Shown here in pieces: positions 60,392-64,000 of a stretch of 64,000 nucleotides of DNA (positions are counted from its first letter, which is position 1; the number at the start of each line of letters is the position of its first letter). The stretch spans positions 5,802 to 69,801 of the forward strand of contig JBGCCY010000124.1 in assembly GCA_045104975.1 (NCBI GenBank), read 5' to 3'. The notes below the pieces were generated by a model that was not told the origin of the DNA, searched no databases, and was given only the letters and a program-made list of their open reading frames with translations. The position numbers and the translations under genes are program-made. Source of the DNA: CAJQQY01 sp045104975. GTDB taxonomy: Bacteria > Bacteroidota > Bacteroidia > Chitinophagales > Saprospiraceae.

Positions 60392-60422
60392 GTGTATTCG
60401 GTAAATGGTGTTGGATATTCAT

Positions 60423-62879
60423 TTAAAAATGCCCGCCACAGGCATCCATTCCAATTGGCGAACCATCAGGCATATCTTTCGGCATTGAATTTTTCCATTC
60501 ATTTGGATCATCCAAAAATTGTTCAATCATAGAAATAGCATGCATCACATGCGCTTTTTCCATCTCCTTGCGAGAAGTTTTTTTCCTCAAATAATCTTTT
60601 AATTCATTTATTTTGAAAAAACTAACAGCTCGTACTTGTTCACTTGCATCTTGATTCATCGCCAATTTCATCAAGTGTTGCAAAACCAATTTTTCAGTAA
60701 CTCGTCCAATTTCAGCGAAGTAAGTATCCTTATCATCTGTAAACCAGGTCGCCTGTAACAATGCATTTACGGCAGCATCTAATCCAGGGTTTCTTTGATC
60801 TCTAGCATGTTGTTCTATCAATCGAGTGGCTCTTTGTGGATGCAAATACATGGAAATCAAATGATTCGCAGAACTCTCTGCCGCAGCCATTGGATCGAAA
60901 GTTAAACCTGTTCGAGATTTAAAACTTTCTCTCGTTCGCCGAGAATCAAAAGTTTTTGGAGGAATGAGTTGTAAAATATTTTTTGGAATGGCTAACTCTT
61001 TTGAATCCAACGTTTTCATCAAACTAGCAATTGCTTTCATTTGAGTTTGATAATCCACAATCCTTGCCGCTGCAGGCGTATCGCCTCTTGAGCTGTATTC
61101 ATAATCAACTCCACCAACTACTTTTACCGCAGCCTCAACTTGATAACGATGTGCCAAAAATAATGGCACCAATACTTCTTCCAAATTAGAAAGCGGTGTA
61201 TTCATTGGAACATTATTCAAACCAAAATTTTTCAAAGCAACCGCTCGAACTTCCATCAATCGATTCAATTCTGTCACCGGATCTTTTCCATTGTCCCAAA
61301 GGTGGGCATAAGGATGAGCACCTCCTGCAGGACGAGCATCAGCATCAGAAATGTATCGTAATCCTAATCTTTGATTTTCTTTTAAAACTTCTAACAATGC
61401 TTTTGCATGATCTGTTCCTTTCGGGAAATCTTGATAACCATACAAAATAGTTCGCTTATCCCAAGCCCCAATTCCAACATCATAAGCATCATCAAAATTC
61501 AAACTACCATCTTTATTCGCAGTAATATAAGGATGTGGATAATCCATCACTGAAGCTCGATTATTGGAACTTGCTGCAAAATTATGCGCTAGACCAATCG
61601 TATGACCAACCTCGTGTGCTGCTAATTGTCTCAATCTCGCCAAGGCCATTTCCAACATTTTTGGCGACACAGGTTTCCCTTCTTCATAAGCTTTTATCAA
61701 TCCTTGGGCAATCAAAAAGTCTTGACGAACTCGCAAGGAACCCAGCGAAACATGACCTTTTATCATCTCACCAGTTCGTGGGTCAGTTACCGAACTTCCA
61801 TACGACCAACCTCTTGTAGAACGATGAACCCATTGAATAACATTATATCTTACATCCATCGGATCAACATCGTCTGGCAAAACTTTCACTTGAAAAGCGT
61901 CTTTATAACCTGCTGCTTCGAAGGCTTGATTCCACCAACCTGCTCCTTTGATCAATGCGGAACGAATTGGTTCGGGTGCTCCTCGATCGACATAATAAAT
62001 GATTGGTTCGACCGCTTCACTCATCGCAGCAGTTGGATCTTTTTTCTCTAAACGATGTCTTCGAATAAATTTCTTTACTAAAGACTGATCGATTGGTGTT
62101 GCATAATCTTGATAAGAAATGGAATTAAAACCACTTCGTGGATCAAAAACTCGAGGCTCATAATTTGCATCTGGCAACTCTACAAAGGAATGATGCATTC
62201 GAAGGGTCAGCGCCTCTGCACTTGGCGTTACACTTCTCAAATATCTCCCTTTTGCTTTTCCAACAAAAGTGATCGTTGCTTCAAATTCTGTATTTTTTGG
62301 AAAATTTCTACACATCTCAGGATAGATGGCAGAGCGTGATTTATCAATTTTATAAGAACCTTCATTATTACGTTCTAATCGATCTGCAACTCGGTGAGCA
62401 TCTCTTAACAAAAAATCAGTTGCATTGACGATGACTGAATTTTCTTTTTCACTTTCTACTTTAAAACCCCAAATTACTGATTGTGCAAATGCTTGTTCCA
62501 CCGATTCACTTTCGGCAGGATTATCACTTACCGCTCGATAATTATAATTAGGCTGCATCATCAAAACTTTATTCCCGACTCGAACAAATTTTACAACTCT
62601 AGTTGCCCCCAATTGCCCTCTGTCCAACCCAATATCATTAGAGCCCATTCCAGCAGGAAGAGAATTTACATAAAGAAATTCAGTATCGAATTTCTCAATT
62701 TCCAATAAAATAGTTCCTGTTTTTTCATCCCATGTGAAATTAAAAAAGCCATCTTTTTGATCCATCATTTTCTTCTTAGAAATGGTGGTTATTGAAGAAT
62801 CGTTTGTTGTAGGAATGGAAGATTTAGCATGACAACTCATTAATAGAAATAGAATAAAGAGGAGGATAGGTCTAAGCAT
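60423..62879 (-). CDS. Met-zincin metalloprotease lipoprotein (DUF5117/DUF5118 type)
   Basis: Protein of 818 residues with a lipoprotein signal (MLRPILLFILFLLMSC, Cys16). The N-terminal ~200 residues form the DUF5118/DUF5117-type region (GFFNFTWDEKTGTILLEIEK, LDRGQLGATRVVKF). The catalytic motif AHEVGHTIGLAHNF supplies HExxHxxGxxH zinc ligands at about residues 418-428, followed by the met-turn (SVMDYPHPYI). A long helical C-terminal domain completes it. Such proteases are exported, periplasmic or surface; the substrate is unknown. It is followed closely by a small lipoprotein gene on the same strand. Confidence 0.88.
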   Translation of the reverse strand: MLRPILLFILFLLMSCHAKSSIPTTNDSSITTISKKKMMDQKDGFFNFTWDEKTGTILLEIEKFDTEFLYVNSLPAGMGSNDIGLDRGQLGATRVVKFVRVGNKVLMMQPNYNYRAVSDNPAESESVEQAFAQSVIWGFKVESEKENSVIVNATDFLLRDAHRVADRLERNNEGSYKIDKSRSAIYPEMCRNFPKNTEFEATITFVGKAKGRYLRSVTPSAEALTLRMHHSFVELPDANYEPRVFDPRSGFNSISYQDYATPIDQSLVKKFIRRHRLEKKDPTAAMSEAVEPIIYYVDRGAPEPIRSALIKGAGWWNQAFEAAGYKDAFQVKVLPDDVDPMDVRYNVIQWVHRSTRGWSYGSSVTDPRTGEMIKGHVSLGSLRVRQDFLIAQGLIKAYEEGKPVSPKMLEMALARLRQLAAHEVGHTIGLAHNFAASSNNRASVMDYPHPYITANKDGSLNFDDAYDVGIGAWDKRTILYGYQDFPKGTDHAKALLEVLKENQRLGLRYISDADARPAGGAHPYAHLWDNGKDPVTELNRLMEVRAVALKNFGLNNVPMNTPLSNLEEVLVPLFLAHRYQVEAAVKVVGGVDYEYSSRGDTPAAARIVDYQTQMKAIASLMKTLDSKELAIPKNILQLIPPKTFDSRRTRESFKSRTGLTFDPMAAAESSANHLISMYLHPQRATRLIEQHARDQRNPGLDAAVNALLQATWFTDDKDTYFAEIGRVTEKLVLQHLMKLAMNQDASEQVRAVSFFKINELKDYLRKKTSRKEMEKAHVMHAISMIEQFLDDPNEWKNSMPKDMPDGSPIGMDACGGHF

Positions 62880-63088
62880 AATTCGTGGTTTCTGTCAGTT
62901 ATTGTTTAATTATTGTTTCGGTAATAATAGTCCTAAATCAAGGATGAAGATACTACTTTATTATAAAATGAAAAATTGAAAATTGATTGAGTTTTATATC
63001 GGAATAATGATCTTTTTTTTCAAAAAAAGAAACATATTACTGTTTTATAAGACATTGAAAACCAACATTTTAGGTATTGAATTTTTTA

Positions 63089-63096
63089 TATTTTTG
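63089..63096 (+). promoter_or_regulatory. Possible -7 element of the OmpA-family gene
   Basis: TATTTTTG fits TAnnTTTG about 90 bp before the OmpA-family start at 63189. No TTTG is present 19 bases upstream, so support is weak. The region 62880-63188 otherwise shows only A/T-rich sequence and a spurious 69-codon frame. Confidence 0.25.
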
Positions 63097-63188
63097 TCTG
63101 AGATTTGTAGTTGTGAAGTTCCGCTCCTGAATTTCATAATTAGATACTCTAAATCCTTCCCTTTTTTTAACATTAAAAAACATACATC

Positions 63189-63923
63189 ATGAAAAAAACA
63201 CTTTTAGCATTTTGCGTTATTTTATTTTCTCTTTCGATGAAGGCGGCGGAGAGTGAATGGTTCGTTCAAATTGCAGTTTACAACAAACATGTTTCAGCAG
63301 CTCAATTTCAAAATATTGATGGCGAAATTTTTTACAGCAAAGACAAATATGATTTCCATAGATATTTTGTTGGGAAATATGATGAAGCTAGTGCCGAAGC
63401 AGCAAGCAAAAAATTGGAAGCATTAGGTTACAACACAACTGTGATGCACGAAAGTTTTTTTAATGCAGCTTGTACTTGCTATAAAACTCCTCTTCCACGA
63501 AAATTGGTTTCTAGTTTACAATCTATCTTTTTTGATTTTGATAAATATAATTTGAGATCTGAATCAAAAAAACAATTAAGATTGATGGCGAAAAACTTGA
63601 AAGAAAATCCATCTTTAGTAGCTAGTTTGAGAGCACATACTGATGCGAAAGGAAATGATTCGTACAATGATCGACTGTCAATAAACAGAGCAAATGCTGC
63701 AAAGAAATATTTAACTAGAAATGGTATTCCTGCTAGTCGAATCAAAATCGAAACTTATGGAGAGCACCAGCCGATTGCAAAAAATCAATTGGAAAATGGA
63801 GCGGATACTGAAAAGGGAAGACAATTCAATCGAAGAGTAGTTTTGGAGATTTTAGATGCAAATGGAAATTCGATGAGTTTGGTTGAACCGATTGAAGTTC
63901 CAAGTGAACTTAATGTAAATTAA
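63189..63923 (+). CDS. OmpA-family protein with an N-terminal SPOR-like domain
   Basis: Protein of 244 residues with a signal peptide (MKKTLLAFCVILFSLSMKAA). The N-terminal ~75 residues (EWFVQIAVYNKHVSAAQF, FHRYFVGKYDEASAEAASKK, LEALGYNTTVM) look like a SPOR-type peptidoglycan-binding fold. The C-terminal OmpA domain has FFDFDKYNLRSES, RAHTDAKGNDSYNDRLSINR and GRQFNRRVVLEI, with the Asp and Arg residues that contact diaminopimelate. Two cell-wall-binding modules in one soluble protein suggest a periplasmic cell-wall anchor. It has no barrel. A hairpin beyond the stop is cut by the window end. Confidence 0.82.
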   Translation: MKKTLLAFCVILFSLSMKAAESEWFVQIAVYNKHVSAAQFQNIDGEIFYSKDKYDFHRYFVGKYDEASAEAASKKLEALGYNTTVMHESFFNAACTCYKTPLPRKLVSSLQSIFFDFDKYNLRSESKKQLRLMAKNLKENPSLVASLRAHTDAKGNDSYNDRLSINRANAAKKYLTRNGIPASRIKIETYGEHQPIAKNQLENGADTEKGRQFNRRVVLEILDANGNSMSLVEPIEVPSELNVN

Positions 63924-63931
63924 AAGATAGT

Positions 63932-63950
63932 GGTCCGGCCTTAGCTGACC
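63932..63950. repeat. Short palindromic repeat related to the leader element at 57691
   Basis: GGTCCGGCCTTAGCTGACC. Its complement, GGTCAGCTAAGGCCGGACC, resembles GGTCAGCTAAAGCAGACC at 57693-57710. It lies just after the OmpA-family stop and may be a dispersed intergenic palindrome. Confidence 0.4.
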
Positions 63951-63970
63951 TAAATATATTTTTCTAAAAA

Positions 63971-64000
63971 AGGATTAATCATAATTAAGTGATTAGTCCT
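63971..64000. terminator. Hairpin at the window end
   Basis: AGGATTAATCA (63971-63981) and TGATTAGTCCT (63990-64000) pair with one G-T type mismatch. It is a probable terminator for the OmpA-family gene, but any T run lies beyond the window. Confidence 0.5.

Noticed and set aside
62983..63192. 69-codon plus-strand frame before the OmpA-family gene
   Set aside because: Very A/T rich and hydrophobic without a recognisable signal; it overlaps the presumed promoter and the start of the real OmpA-family gene.
1..64000. tRNA, rRNA or riboswitch genes
   Set aside because: I looked for tRNA-like GTTCRANNC loops and rRNA or known riboswitch patterns in the larger gaps and found none convincing; a covariance-model search would be decisive.

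Overview
This 64 kb window is AT-rich chromosomal DNA from a member of the Bacteroidota, most likely a Saprospiraceae-like marine or environmental lineage. The evidence is five proteins ending in a type IX secretion (T9SS) type A sorting domain, TonB/SusC-type carboxypeptidase-regulatory domains on outer-membrane proteins, membrane-anchored LuxR-type regulators, promoter-like TTTG-N19-TAnnTTTG signals, and many lineage-typical secreted proteins with MKK...Q signal peptides. I see no rRNA, tRNA, CRISPR array, phage or transposase gene. The genus assignment is inference.

Layout. 0-9 kb: a truncated choline-transporter-like sodium symporter, a sugar-nucleotide reductase-like SDR, an S41 peptidase, an HI0933-type flavoprotein, RlmF and an M48 lipoprotein protease. 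9-19 kb: two paralogous barrel proteins, a D-threonine-aldolase-like enzyme, a flavin reductase, a VWA membrane protein, a carboxypeptidase-regulatory-domain protein and a secreted glutamine-amidotransferase-like protein, followed by a 500 bp gap packed with palindromes. 19-34 kb: T9SS proteins, small secreted proteins, a CAP lipoprotein, an ankyrin protein, MscS, a membrane LuxR regulator next to an outer-membrane receptor, and a methyltransferase. 34-43 kb: a cyanophycin module (cphA and cphB divergent, isoaspartyl peptidase nearby) surrounding a three-gene surface-fibre locus. 43-47 kb: a compact operon of an Lgt-like membrane protein, a Tes/MJ0619-like radical SAM enzyme and two tandem two-helix membrane proteins, with a TPR-HTH membrane regulator divergent to it. 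47-55 kb: large T9SS proteins including a 1300-residue FG-GAP protein. 55-64 kb: RecQ, a type II restriction-modification pair, lipoproteins, a met-zincin protease and an OmpA protein.

How the genes work together. CphA would polymerise aspartate and arginine into cyanophycin, CphB would cut it to beta-Asp-Arg dipeptides, and the Ntn-type isoaspartyl peptidase would split these, giving a complete nitrogen store and recall cycle. The Lgt-like/radical SAM operon looks like a lipid-modification pathway: the radical SAM protein has the cysteine layout of enzymes that join lipid tails, and the Lgt-like protein appears to lack the essential histidine of true Lgt. I consider this the best candidate for an undescribed system here. 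The methyltransferase carries its own N-terminal DNA-binding domain and has a strong inverted repeat in its leader, which suggests self-regulation of the restriction-modification pair.

Intergenic regions are unusually rich in 12-33 bp inverted repeats. These include a dispersed repeat of about 106 bp present in two opposite-facing copies and a roughly 318 bp MITE-like element. All functional statements come from reading the sequence and from remembered family knowledge; no database search was possible.
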